Positions 31,651 to 43,887 of a DNA stretch of 64,000 nt are shown here, piece by piece. How positions within the stretch are numbered: the first letter of the stretch is position 1; each line of letters begins with the position of its first letter. This DNA comes from Panagrolaimus kolymaensis (lineage: Eukaryota; Nematoda; Chromadorea; Rhabditida; Panagrolaimidae): contig JAJQJQ010000052.1 of assembly GCA_028622995.1 (NCBI GenBank), positions 372,001-436,000 on the forward strand, in the 5' to 3' direction. Made by a program: the position numbers and the translations under genes. The notes below the pieces were generated by a model. It was given only the letters and a program-made list of their open reading frames with translations, made no database searches and was not told the origin of the DNA.

Positions 31651-33664
31651 TTTTGCTTTCTTTCTGCGAATGACGACCGATTGCAAAAGTTTCAAAAAGT
31701 TGGAAATGAATGATTTTGAGCTTTTATATTTACTCATAGTCAATTTTGTAGCAGCAACAGCTTTGAATAATGCAAAAAATCAATCAAAATTTGAATAAAT
31801 AAAATGCAAATGAACTTTTTGAAAGAACGAAAAAAATGAATGTTAGCTAATTTTTCCCGCCAATTTTTTTCCTACGTGCATGGGAATCAAATGTGTTATT
31901 TTTTTTTCTTGATTACAGTATAATTTTTTCTTTGACGTTAATCATATATAAGGGATATGAAAGGTTAGTATTATTTGTGATTCATAGCTTCCTGCAACAT
32001 TACCTGCTATTCCTTTTACTTATTTTTTAAAAACTAATTTTGCTCGAAGCAAATTCAATGAAAGTTGTTAGAATGTGAAAAATTGTTGAGTCTACAGAAG
32101 TAATAAGTTTCAGGATATGGTTTGTAAGAAAGCTTATAAAAGAAAAGTATTGTATTATTTTTTATTGGTTAGTAAAAAAATTGAATTAGCGTTGATATCC
32201 TTCTTTTCTGTTTTGCTTGCATTTTGTTATTCCTTCTTTTTTTTTCTCGATAGCTCTGAATAATTTTGGCTTTCTAATGTAAAATTTTCTTGGACTAACG
32301 AACTACTGTAAAGCTTTTTTTCTTTACCTTTCTTCTTTTGCCATTTTCCTATTTCGCGCTTCTGCTGTTATCATTATTTTTCTCTTTCTTGCATCTTATT
32401 TATTTTTTTGTTGTTGGTAAATTTACGTCTTTTCAAAATACATTTTTTTATTATTACAGTTTTGAATCTATTAAATGTATTATTATCTCCGATTAAATTT
32501 TCAATAGTTTTATACATAGAAGCAGCAATAATATAATTTAAAAGTCTTTTTTTGCTTTGTTTTATTATTGCATTTATTTTAACGAGTCTGTCCGAGAAAT
32601 TACTACGGTAGCTTTAAAAATATTGTAACCCAAAAAAATGGATGATTGATTTTAATCTGAATAATCCATTACAAATTTATATTTGGTTATTATCAAAATT
32701 CCTTTCATTCGTTGCACACATGTCTTTTTTGTATTTTATCGCCTTTTTCCAATTACAGTACCTTCCTCTTTGACCGTTAGCATTGTCCTCCCTCCAATCC
32801 ATTGTTTGATGGTAAGTGTCAAAAATATATGTATCACCCATTTTTCTTTCTCTTTGACTTCTTCTATCATCTTCTCTCCAGTGAAATGTAATAACATATT
32901 TATGTGTCCGTATTTTTTTTCCTTTTTTTCTTCCATTATTTTTTTTTTAAATAATCAATACAATTTCGCTGTCGCAAAAATAAAATGGAAAAAGTAGAGA
33001 AAAGAGAAGGCGACGAAATCGCAAAAGCCGGAGGACGCGCGCGTCAACCGAAGTTATGTACTTGGTTGCTGGTGGTTGTATTGCTGCTTGCATTTACTTG
33101 TTTTTCTTTCTTTCCCATCGCCACCGCCATCAAATGAAAGAAAGCGAAATATAAAGCACGTGGTTTATTTTTTCTTTTCTGAAGATGGAGAAGAAAAAGA
33201 GGACGACACACACACACACAAATAAAAACAACAGAAACAAACACAAATAAAAATAACGAATATTTTTTTTCAAATAACGAAAAAAAAGAAGCATGAATGA
33301 GAAAAGAGAGTGAAAAATAACTAAACAATGAATAAAGAAAATAAAACACAACAATTTTCTAACCTTTTTTTTTCTTTTCGAAGAAAGAAATAAAAAACAT
33401 TTTATGACATTTTTAGTTTTTTTGACTTTGATCTTTTCATAAAAATTTTAAGGAAGTTCAATCAAAAACAATGACAATGAAATAAAAATAAAAACAAAAA
33501 AACGCAAAAATAATTTTGAGGATTACTGTAGAAATATGTTGGGAGGATACATTAACTTTTTTTGGAACTAATAAAAAATGGAAAAGAAAAAAAATGTATG
33601 TATTTTACAAATTAAATTTTTACGAAGGTGAAACCGAAGATGAAGAAAACTCATAAAAAAATAT
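31651..33664. other. Gene-poor AT-rich region
   Basis: Starts with the upstream region and tail of block copy 2 (to 32429), then single-copy sequence. It has a CA microsatellite (about 33207-33221) and long T and A tracts. A more GC-rich patch at 33005-33055 holds GGACGCGCGCGTC. Minus-strand ORFs of about 65-100 codons here are low complexity and not supported. Confidence 0.5.
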
Positions 33665-33672
33665 ATCCCAAA

Positions 33673-33893
33673 CAGGCCTCTTCCACGGGCCGGGTTTTGC
33701 CGGCCCGGCCCGGCCCTGGGCCGGCCCGCGGGCCCTATTTTTGTTGCCTTGGTATCCCCTTTGGTTTTTTTTTATTATGCTGAAAATGTTCGGTCCGGCC
33801 CGGCCTCGGCCAGGCCCGTTTTGAAAATTTTCGGCCCGGCCCGCGTGCCGGGCCGGGCCGGGCCGGGCTGGACGGGCCGAAGGAAGAGGCCTG
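33673..33893. mobile_element. GC-rich hAT-type MITE
   Basis: 221-bp element with terminal inverted repeats CAGGCCTCTTCC, flanked by perfect 8-bp duplications ATCCCAAA (33665-33672 and 33894-33901). CAG-starting termini and an 8-bp duplication are typical of hAT elements. The interior is dominated by overlapping GGCCCGGCC repeats, with an AT-rich island around 33734-33790. The composition is far from the surrounding AT-rich DNA. It has no coding capacity, so it is non-autonomous. Confidence 0.9.
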
Positions 33894-33901
33894 ATCCCAA
33901 A

Positions 33902-36149
33902 ATGAATTTTGTTTGATTTAAAATTCAAATACAGAATTCATTGAAAATAATTTTAACCGATTCTTCAATTTTAAAATTCTATATAAATATATATTTGATG
34001 AGTTTGAAGTAATTTTAACAACTCAACAATTTGAGATTGGAACTTTGCCACCATTTTTTGTTGTTGTTGATTTACTTAAGTTTCATTTAGGTGAGAGAAA
34101 ACTAAAATATGATGGGAGAACTGAAATCCCGTCGCTGCTTTTGTAACTTATTAATGTTATGTTTTTTTTATTTTACTTCACCGATCACCAAAGATTTGCA
34201 GTAATTTTGTTTAAATAAAATTAAACTTAATAATTTTTCTAACAAGCTCATTGCTATTTTTATTTTTTATTTTTTTTTGGCGCCAAACTGACTCTATTTT
34301 CTTTTTCGTTTGACGAAGTAAATGAAAGAAGCGTTGATTGAATCTCAATAATAATTGACTTCTATTTTTTTTTTTTGTGACATATCTTTTCTTTTTTTTT
34401 ATGGATTTTTTTCTATCTTCAAAAAACCGGATTGTATTCCAAAAAGAATGCACATTTTAATTTAGATGGCAGAATTAAAAAAAAAGAAGGAATAAGAATC
34501 ATTAATTTTCCTAAAAAATAAAAAAATTTTTGTTTGATTTTTGTTTAACAAAAAGCATGTGAAAATATTTTCCTTGTCTGCCGGCCAATTTGCAATTGTT
34601 CAACATAATTTGTAGATTGAATCAAAAACCATCAAAATATCTTTCTCTCTCATTAACAACAACGGTTTTCAAAAAAAGAATTAATACAGTAATCAAAGCT
34701 AATTTTGGTGAATGAAAAATAAAAAATATGCCAAGTTACTGGGGAATAAAATAAAAGCTATGGCATTGTTGTTAGTTAAACAAAAAATTATAAATATAAG
34801 ATTCGTTGACTCATCTTTGAACTTTTTGTTGTGACTAATCAAAAAAATGTGGCTAGCATAATGAAATCCAGAAAATTTTTATTCTTGAACTTGTAAAAAT
34901 CTTGGATTCTCACAAATTTTTTTATTTTATTATAGTCAAACAACGTTTCGCTTTCGAAACTGATTAAAAGCAGCTCTTTCATTTTTATTATAAAAATATT
35001 TTTCTTTGCATTCCGATTTTTTTTTTAATTTATTTAAAGAATTAAGTTTAGTTATGAAAGTTAAATCTTTTTTGTTCAATATTGTTATTACACATCACAG
35101 TTAAACCAATTCAGAGGTTGGATGAGTCATTTTTTGTTTGAATCACTGAACTTTGACAACTCATCATAAAAAAACGGGACAAAGATGGATGATGATGCAG
35201 GGTTTTTGCCAGCAGCAAAAAAAATTATTATATCAATTTTCGGTGGTAATTTTGATTTTAGAAACGACGAAGAATATTAATAGCAGCAATTTCACTAAAT
35301 CCAGAAAGTAACAACAACAATCCATCGTTGCTTTATTTTTATTTTAGAGAAAAAGCAACATTGCTTCCTTGTTTTTGCATAAACAAAAAAAAGCTTCCAT
35401 CGTTTTTATATTTTTTTGATAATAAAAATAATTTACAATTAATTGTATATTTAAAATTTCTTTTTTGTTTTTGTAAGATGATGGTTCAATTATTAATTGA
35501 AAGTATATTCACAATTTAATATTATCAAATTCTAGAAAGCAAAATTCATAAATTTATTTCATTTTTGGAAATCTCGAAGCAAAGAATAAAAGAAGAAACA
35601 TTGCTGCTTGCGTTTGCGTAAACAAAAAATCTTCAATTTTTTTTCTTCGTTTTTTTTTGTTTTGTGAAAAACATTTTTATAAATATATTAAACTAAATTT
35701 TTTTTTGAAAATTTTTAAGAACCTAAACAGCAATTTAAAATACTATACTTACAAACAGATGAAACTGTGGAATACAAATACATCGAAACTTATTCAACTT
35801 TGATTTTGTGAAAAATAAAAAAATTTAACCAAAAAATTTTCAATTATAAAATTTGCGCAGTCTAATTTCGGATTTGCAACTTTCTTTATTTCATTTAGAT
35901 TCCAATTATTATTATTATTTTTAAAAATAAGAAAAGAAGAATTCATCATAAAAATTAAACTTCAAACAATTCAAACTTTTGATAACAAATTTACATAATT
36001 CTTTTGCCCAAAACATAAGCTCTCGATTTTCTATTCCCTGTATTTTTTTTGTTGATGAAAAACGACTTTGGAATTCAATTCATTCATTAGTTTCTTTCGT
36101 TTGCTTCTTTAATTTTACCACTTCTACCAAAATTTCATTACTGTAAATA
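33902..36149. other. AT-rich spacer, copy I of array unit from 34699
   Basis: Non-coding. From 34699 it matches 46686 onward and 58378 onward. Positions 34975-35287 (about 313 bp) are absent from the later copies, where the flanking AGCAGC motifs are joined. It is rich in T and A runs, with no supported ORF. Confidence 0.5.
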
Positions 36150-36805
36150 CTATAACTCATTTTTTTTCAACTTCGAGAAATCGAGTCCAACGCCAAAAAT
36201 CGAAATCCGCTGTTGTGGGATTGATTTTTTGCATCCCGGGGTAATTTTAGTTGGAGAATTTAGCCTTTCCATTAGTTTTTACATATCATACCCTCAAAGT
36301 GGCTGTGGGAAATTTGCATATGGCTATAATAAATTTTTTTCAAGTTATGTATTTTTATAGAGGGGAAATCATTTTTCAGCCTCTTGCGCATATCCTGAGT
36401 AAATTTCATAGTTCAACATCCACATATTGGTGGAGTTACATAGCCCCGAAATCTTGTATAAAACCTATGTCCTCTATTATCTCCAAAACTGCGATGGCCC
36501 CATTCCCCTACTATACACCATATGAAAGCCCGTCAAAAACTGTCCCTAATCCCCTCTATAAAGCGTACTCAAAGTTGGGGGAAGGGGTTCAAATAAATTA
36601 AAGAAAATTTGCATATTACTTCTATAGCGGCATAATGCTATTTTCATTAGGAAAAGTGTAAAAGTCGTAATTCAAAAGTTTCTTAAAATAATTTTTTACA
36701 TATTATGGCATCAATAACTTTTTACAAATATGAAGATAAATTTTTTTTTGGAATTTCTGTAAATTACTGTATATGCTTTTGTTCTCAATGGCCTTCATAA
36801 ATATG
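36150..36805 (+). repeat. Left terminal inverted repeat, copy I
   Basis: Pairs with 41337-41999. It includes a 116-codon frame (36251-36601, no ATG-certain start) repeated in every TIR of the window. This is more likely carried along by TIR identity than proof of a protein. Confidence 0.85.
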
Positions 36806-37091
36806 TTAAATTCCAGTGGCACTCATTTCTCGAACTGTGGTGGGAAGTTCGACTGTTACACCATTTGACAGCTTAGTTTTTACAGTGCCAAATGGTATAC
36901 CAGTAGTAATAATTTCGCTGGTGAAAAAAGCGACAAAGGACTCTAATTTATCCATTGTAATGTTTTCTTTATAGCTCCGTTGTTGGGGTAGCTGTCCGCT
37001 TTTAGCTCTTCGAGCGACTTTTTTAGCTTCATTATATTCATGTGACGTTAGATTAACAAAAACGCTTTCAACCATTTGATAAGGAAGTGCA

Positions 37092-38612
37092 CACTGAAAA
37101 AAAAACCCTTATTTTTTGAGTGGAAAACCCTCATTCCATGGAGTATTAAGCAACTAATTTTTGCCCTAAAGGGCTCACCAACCCTCATTCAAAAGTGAGG
37201 GTTTTACAACAGTTTTTTAAGGGTAAAACACATGGAAAATGAGTGTTAAACCTCTTATTTTCGCCTTATCTCTCATTTGGATTAATGCTGTAAAAACCCC
37301 TAATATTGCTATAATCCTGCCTTTTTTATACTATTCCCAGGGCATGGTACACACACTTCTCAAAACAAAAGTTAACTATAAAAGCATTAATTTATCACAA
37401 TATAAACAAAAACAAAACATAAAAATAACAAAAACAAGACTTAAAAAAGTTGTGTGAGATTATTTGTTGTCGATTGAATAGCATTTTGCGAAGAGGGATC
37501 AAGAGAACCATCGATACGACGTCGTTTTGGGTTGAAGGAGATTGAGATGTTTCATTAAACATATTTGCCGAATGTTCTTCTTCACTTCTTATTTGATTAT
37601 CATTTGCAAGATGTGTAGGCGATTGAAGTTCAAATTGTGTCGATGCTTGAGATGTCGATTGCCCATTCCTTGCTAAAATTTAAAGATCAAGTTAAGAAAA
37701 AAAAAGTAAATACAAACCATGAGGTCGGCGAAGAACGTCAAAGAGTTGTTGGCGTGCAGGATTGTTATTAGTCTTCATACCCATCATCACTTCAAAAAAG
37801 TAGGCAATTGGTCGAGTATCTTTATCATAAACAAGGTTAAAAACCCAGATTGCTTCCATGTAAGATTGAATAGCATCGGCGAATGTTCCTTTGACCTAAA
37901 AAGAATGTCATAGTAAAAATTAAAGAAAGAACTTACTTGTAATGCTTCTTTCCCAACAGCGATGTAGTAAGTAGCTCGAGGTACAGTGCCGAGTGCTAGG
38001 ATTGCAGGAGAATTGATACGTTGCTGAGTGAGCTGAGTAAGTCCATCACGATGACTGCTACTTCCCTATAAAATAAAATAAGTTCAAAAGCATTTAATAT
38101 GTTGAAAAAAAAGTACCATGCAATCGATAACGAAGCGAGATCAGGAGAACCAGTGGAAAGCCGTTGTTTGGTGTTGTTGGTACTTCAGTAGTGTGATCAT
38201 CTTCTTAAATATTTGACGAGTGCTATTCTTCATTTGCATCTCAAGCCTCCCCTCTTTATCTAAATTTATCAAAGTTGTTTTGCCTTGTCTCGTCCGTGAT
38301 TAGTTTTGTAGAGTATTATTTTGTACCATGCCCGAAGTTTTAGTCCAAACACATTTTTTAAAAGTATTTGCCTTCTTACCTTTTTATTCCATCTGATTCT
38401 TAGATAATAGTCATATTTAGGGGTTATAACCTCCATTTTATAAATTTTGGTGGTAAAAACCACATTAATAGTACATGGGTTCAATAACCCTCATATTTTA
38501 ATTGAGTGTTCACTGACCACCAAAAAAAATGTGGCAAAACCCTCAAAATATAGTGGTTTTACCTCAAAAAATGAATGAGGGTTTTACACCAAACGGGTTT
38601 TTTTTTTCAGTG
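37092..38612. mobile_element. Nested CACTG-ended element, copy I
   Basis: 1521 bp starting CACTGAAAAAAAAACCC and ending GGGTTTTTTTTTTCAGTG. Flanking CA dinucleotides (37090-37091 and 38613-38614) are a 2-bp duplication. Removing one CA and the element restores the host frame. Subterminal regions carry many direct and inverted ACCCTCAT and ATGAGGGTT repeats. CACTG ends with a 2-bp duplication resemble CACTA/EnSpm-like elements, but no transposase is present. Confidence 0.85.
37441..38116 (-). pseudogene. Gene fragment carried by CACTG element, copy I
   Basis: Exon-like open stretches with good splice sites: 38065-37937, 37895-37718 and 37672 to about 37441, plus an uncertain 5' piece ending at 38116. 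They encode segments such as GTVPRATYYIAVGKEAL and FFEVMMGMKTNNNP. A basic PKRRRID tail lies one frame away from the preceding Ser/Gln-rich region, indicating a 1-nt shift. Not recognised. It could be a captured host gene or the element's own accessory gene. Confidence 0.5.
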
Positions 38613-41257
38613 CATCAGCAAGAATTGAGAGGTATCTCCGTCTTTCCAAGCTGGAAGTAGCTTTATAATAAAATTTTTTTACTTCTTTAATCATTTCTAT
38701 TTGAGCATCATTTTAGAAGCCAATTAGATTTTTTTTAATTTGAGGGAGCATTTGAGTTAAAGAAGCTTCTTTCAACTTTTCACTATCCTTTTCACCCACG
38801 AGAAGCACCGCTGATTTATCATAAACAACGCGTAAGGTGGCCATATATTCGAATTTGCTACTTCGTGATAGTTGTTCCCACGATTTAGAAGAGAAATGAT
38901 GTTTGATATCGTGCTCATTCAAAAAATAGATAAAACTTTTTTTTTTGATTCTGGAGTTTTTGCAGCTTCTTCCACAAATGGTTTCAGTGGCTGTATTTGT
39001 TCAACAATTACCTTTTTGTCCTCAATTTCATCAGTTTGTGTATCTTTGGTTTGCATGGGGCATGTTGTGAGCTGCTTATATCGTTCCATAATATTGGTTA
39101 CATAAGAGCGATGATCCCGACAAAAAGCTTAAAATAAATTTTTTTGATAGGAAATGAAATATATAAATTGGGAAAGCATTAAGCGAAAAAATATTTGGAA
39201 ATTATTAAATGTTGTTGAAATTTATAAATTATAAATTCAAGCAAGATGTTTTTAATTTTAATAAATTTTTTAGTTTACTTTTAAGACTTTTACGGTGATA
39301 TTTGTAAAAAAAGTAACTTAGTTTCATTAGCAGACAACATGAAAAGAAAAACACATTGTATTCTTAAATAATTTAAAAAAAGCAGAAGAAAATACTTTCT
39401 TTGGCAATTAATTATTAATAAGCCGGTGCCACAAAAAGATACCAGCACAATTATTGAAAAAATAGATCAAGTAAAAAATGAAAAAGAATAGAAAAAATAA
39501 TTCTTTTTAGACATAAAAACTTTCTTTAAAGAAAAGTATCACAGTGGATTGTTTCACAAAATAATCATAAGCTTTTTTATGAAACAAACACAGGTGTTGA
39601 AAACAAAGGTCCTTTTCGAAATGCACACACTCATAAAAAACTTTTTAAATTATTGTAACTTACGTGCTCCAATATGAACAAGGGTTTGATCCAAAAATAA
39701 TATGGCTTTAGCTCTATCAAATGTTATAATACCATGATCTCCTTTAACAATATGAGAATGAAATGGCGGGATTTTAGGTGGCATCGAACATCCTGGGGCT
39801 TTATGAGAAAATTTTAAATGCATATTATTCTTCCAATTAGAACTCAGCTCATCGCGATGCTTCGAACATATATAATTTTTTTCAATATTAGCAACTTGAA
39901 TAGGATTATTCCAATCAATATCAAAACTTCCAGCACCACGGGCTAAAATAAGTGAGGCTTCATTTGGTGCTCCAGTGGAAAGGATACTTTCATTTTTATT
40001 CGCCATAAGCACATTAAAACTAAAATATTTTACTCATAAAAATGCATTCAAAAACCAATTATTTTACATAATAAATTCTTCAGAACATCCATCGCTAACT
40101 ATTGAAAGTGGAGGTCGCTCGCCTTTTTCAAAATCAGAAATACGTGGCTTATCAAAAAAGCAATCATCCAATCTTGTTTTTTTATCAGAAGTTTCGCTTT
40201 TTTGAAGAGTAAGATATCTCATTTTTTCCATGACTTTTTCATTATTAAGATTTTCGCCACCAACTGCCATTTTCATTGAATGTGTTGGAACTGGATGGGA
40301 AGAACCTTGCCTATATAAAAAAGATACATTATTTAATTATTTCTCATACGTAAAAATTAATGATAAAGGTTTACCTTTCACTTTCTTCTTCTAATTCCTT
40401 CCTTGCCGATGTCCAAAGTTTTTTTAATTTTTCCAATTCGGATGAAGTAAATTCGGGCAAGGGTATATCATGCTCGTTTTCTCTTAATTCCTTGATTACA
40501 AAACTCAAGGCTTTAAGATCATCATCAGAAGAAAAATTAGAAATTTCAAGCTCATCATCAGCATCCCCAGAATCACTCATATTTTGATTGCTATAACAAA
40601 AAATAGTAGGACTTTAATTTATTTGCAAAATGGAAAAAAGGTTGAAGCGGATAAACCATTCATTTTAGATGTATAGATTACATTGTATCACGCATTATTT
40701 TTATTTTTTAATGTAAAAAAATGGGATAAACAATTTCAAAAAAAAGCGGTGAAAAAAATAAATAAAACAAAAACAGCAACCAAGCTGCTGACCACAACGT
40801 GTCTAAACATTATAAGAAATGTTTTTTCCAAAAAATGGAAGCTGCCACTATTTTTTTCAATATCAAGTCCAAATAAAAGTACTCGCTCGCAAAATGATCT
40901 TTAAATGTGTGAGAAAATGTTTTTTTCTTCTTTGAAATGACTGGTTCAAAAAAAGATGAGTAACTTTTATTCGCCGATAAAAATTTTGTTTTCCCAACCT
41001 TTAAATACTGCGCTGAGAAATGGACAAAAAGAATTCGAATAAGTTTTGAAACAAGGAAATAGAAAAATGCATACCATTGTAATTTCTTTTGGCACAAATG
41101 TTGATATTCGTAATTGCATTATCCATTCTAAATCATTTTTGTGTAGATAAAAATACGTTTAATACATTTTTTTTTTCAATCTTTCGTGATATCTTTGAAA
41201 AATAATACGAAAATTATAAAAAATAAAAAAATACCACACAAATAATAATTATCAAAA

Positions 41258-41328
41258 AAAAACTAAGGGAATCGAACCAATGCATTGCGAATGCAAGCAA
41301 AAAGTCAAAACCACTATGCCAAACATCA
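41258..41328 (-). pseudogene. tRNA-like relic (A and B boxes)
   Basis: On the minus strand, TGGCATAGTGG (A box, 41311-41321) and GGTTCGATTCC (B box, 41268-41278) are correctly spaced at 32 nt and followed by a T-run. The acceptor and T stems pair poorly, so this is a degenerate tRNA or tRNA-derived SINE remnant rather than a working tRNA. Confidence 0.45.
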
Positions 41329-41999
41329 TAAGATAACATATCTATGAAGGCCATTGAGAACAAAAGCATATACAGTAATTTACAGAAATTCCAAAAAAAA
41401 TTTATCTTCATATTTGTAAAAAGTTATTGATGCCATAATATGTAAAAAATTATTTTAAGAAACTTTTGAATTACGACTTTTACACTTTTCCTAATGAAAA
41501 TAGCATTATGCCGCTATAGAAGTAATATGCAAATTTTCTTTAATTTATTTGAACCCCTTCCCCCAACTTTGAGTACGCTTTATAGAGGGGATTAGGGACA
41601 GTTTTTGACGGGCTTTCATATGGTGTATAGTAGGGGAATGGGGCCATCGCAGTTTTGGAGATAATAGAGGACATAGGTTTTATACAAGATTTCGGGGCTA
41701 TGTAACTCCACCAATATGTGGATGTTGAACTATGAAATTTACTCAGGATATGCGCAGGAGGCTGAAAAATGATTTCCCCTCTATAAAAATACATAACTTG
41801 AAAAAAATTTATTATAGCCATATGCAAATTTCCCACAGCCACTTTGAGGGTATGATATGTAAAAACTAATGGAAAGGCTAAATTCTCCAACTAAAATTAC
41901 CCCGGGATGCAAAAAATCAATCCCACAACAGCGGATTTCGATTTTTGGCGTTGGACTCAACCTTCCATTTTTGCTTGAAGTTGAAAAAAAATGAGTTCT

Positions 42000-42386
42000 A
42001 TTCTTTTTTACCTTAGTCACTAACATCAGAATCTATTTTTATTTCAGGATATTTTTTTAAAGTCCTAAAAAATTTTTTTGAGTCTCCTCTATTTTTCTAT
42101 TTTTTCCTTTCCAAATTTTTTTCTCTATTGAAAATGCAACAAAAAAGGGGCGTGCTCTGTTACAAATTATTGAAAATTACAATAATTTTTTGAAAGAAAG
42201 ATAAACTTTTTATTTCTTATTCCTCTTGATAAAATGAATTTATTATTAATATATACTATTTAAATATTTGTTTTGATATTTTTACTATGATAACGAAGAT
42301 GTTTAAATCATAAACTTATTTCATTTTTCTTTTCTGTGTGTTTACAAAGGTTGATTGAGGTGCTTTTTAGTTAGATATTCTCGCGT
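42000..42386 (+). promoter_or_regulatory. COA7 upstream region, copy I
   Basis: 387 nt between the transposon end and the COA7 ATG. AT-rich, with a GGGGCGTGCTCTG patch at 42147-42159 and the sequence TCTCGCG just before the ATG. No clear TATA box can be defended. Confidence 0.35.
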
Positions 42387-43294
42387 ATGGCCAAGTTTAC
42401 TAAGGAGGAGATTCTTGCAGAATTCGAAGAAACCCAAAAAGAACGAAGAGAATATGTCAAAAACATTGGAATCGAATATCGTTATGGATGTTATGAAGAG
42501 AAGCGAGGAGATTCGTGCCATCTTTTAGGCGAATATATGGAAGCAATTGAACAAAATTTTAAAACCTCTTTTACGCTCTTTCGTGATAATTGTGAAATTC
42601 GAAAATATCCTAAAAGCTGTTACAAATATGCAATGTATTTATTGAGTGGAAAAGAATGTGAACCAAGTTTTGTGAAAACGATCAAACCTTTGGAACTAGC
42701 ATGTTCAGATAATATACCTCCTGCGTGTCGATATTTAGCTTTGGTTAATTGGAACAGCCATGATAATGTTCCACCAAATTCAAAAAAAGCTGAAGAAGCT
42801 ATGAAAAAGTAAGTTTTTGCATCGATGTTTTTTTGACAAGAAGTTTGTTAGCTTTCGGCTTTTGACTAACTCATGTTGTACTTTTGGAGATTTTCTTCTA
42901 ACCTTTATCATTTTCAGAGCATGCGATCTCGAAGATCCCGAATCTTGTTGGCTACTAAGTACATGGTATATGGGTCCTGGAACAAAATTTAAAACTAAAG
43001 GTGGTGATCGGAATAAACGAGAACTAGGACAACTTGAAAAGAATCCTGAAAAAGCTTTAGAATATGGTATTCGAGCATGTGAATTTAACATTCCTCAATC
43101 ATGTGCAAATGTTTCAAGGTTTGTTTTCTTTGTTAGCTATTTCACTTATTGCTTTTGTATGTTTTAGAATGTTTAAAATTGGTGATGGAATACCGAAAGA
43201 TCTCGAAAAAGCTAAAGAATATCATGATAAAGCAACTGGACTTATTGAATTGTTGAGAAGTAGGAATGCTAATGCCGGATTTACTGGAGCCTAA
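42387..43294 (+). CDS. coa7: COA7-like cytochrome c oxidase assembly factor (Sel1 repeats), copy I
   Basis: Exons 42387-42808, 42918-43118 and 43168-43294 close in phase to 249 aa, near the about 230 aa of animal COA7. The N-terminus has the [20 protein letters not shown] pattern. The body is built of Cys-containing Sel1/TPR-like helical repeats ([22 protein letters not shown]). The C-terminal [14 protein letters not shown] then PKDLEKAKE matches the conserved COA7 ending. COA7 is a mitochondrial intermembrane-space heme-binding factor needed for complex IV assembly; its paired cysteines form helix-linking disulfides. It is a host gene carried in the tandem unit and convergent with the membrane-protein gene. 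An AATAAA lies at 43357-43362. Confidence 0.9.
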
Positions 43295-43887
43295 TATAGT
43301 TTTTTTGTTTGTCGTTTGCTATTGTAAATTTTGATTGTGATATGTAATAGGAATTAAATAAAGTTGATTATTTTGTTTGTTTGAAAATTTCTTTGACGAT
43401 ACAATGTTTTTTATAAAGAATTGGATCATGATTAAAGGTATGAAGCTTACTTACACAGTATCAAGTAACGAAAAAAAGTAACGAGAAATCGATTGTGATT
43501 CATTATGGATTATCAAAAGATACTAAAAATGTTACAACAAAATCGAAGCTTGTTATAAGGTTTTTAACATTACCGTTCGCCTGACCTTCTTTCATTTCTT
43601 GCATTCTCTCATTTCTCTGTAAAATTTTGAAAGTTCTCTTCAAAGTGTAAGTATTAGTGAAAGTGATCAGTAACGTTAAATTTCAATAATCTTTTTTTGT
43701 TGATTTCTTCGAATAAAACTAATTTCAAAGTGTTTGGACACAACATATGGAAACAAGTTTGTGAAACAAAAGACAATACAAAAATGATTGTTTAAAAAAA
43801 TATTTATTATTAGAAACTCATTTTTGAATATTAATATTATTATTACATACAAATACAAAAACGAAAAAACACAAATTCAATCTCCAA
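43295..43887. other. Convergent 3' intergenic region, copy I
   Basis: Holds the COA7 AATAAA and, for the minus-strand gene, TTTATTATTAG (AATAAA on minus) near 43801-43806. Similarity to the copy 1/2 membrane-protein block starts at about 43698 (TTGATTTCTTCGAATA). No ORF is supported. Confidence 0.5.

Larger units (their letters stand above)
29166..32429. repeat. Membrane-protein block, copy 2
   Basis: Direct repeat of 21975-28799 without the retrotransposon. It has the uninterrupted target site TTTGTGATTCATAGC near 31973-31988, proving that the insertion came after the duplication or occurred in one copy only. Confidence 0.95.
36806..40580 (-). pseudogene. Decayed transposon gene, copy I
   Basis: Minus-strand exons 40580-40375, 40310-40068, 40019-39664 and 39127-38713 join in phase. 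The last two are separated by a 536-nt intron. The protein is acidic at its start. A central part has YICSKHRDEL, HKAPGC and FCRDHRSYV, suggesting zinc ligands. Three lesions break it: a one-base shortfall in an A-run at 38938-38946, a TAA at 38713-38715, and a CACTG element at 37092-38612. Beyond the stop, the frame stays open across the insertion point and continues to 36806. The family is unknown; a transposase or accessory protein of the TIR element is inferred. All three array copies share the lesions. Confidence 0.65.
36150..41999. mobile_element. Long-TIR DNA transposon, copy I
   Basis: Inverted repeats of about 650 bp lie at 36150-36805 and about 41337-41999. They share AACTCATTTTTTTTCAACTTC, then GAGTCCAACGCC and everything through GGCCTTCATA, with a small outer indel. 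The interior carries a decayed multi-exon minus-strand gene and a nested CACTG element. I cannot define a target duplication or superfamily. Each TIR contains the same 116-codon open frame. Confidence 0.8.

Noticed and set aside
33044..33349. 101-codon minus-strand ORF with signal-like hydrophobic start
   Set aside because: Composition reflects T-rich and CA-repeat DNA. No splice partner or motif.
36251..36601. 116-codon ORF in every transposon TIR
   Set aside because: Kept as an observation only. It has no firm ATG, no domain, and its conservation is explained by TIR identity.
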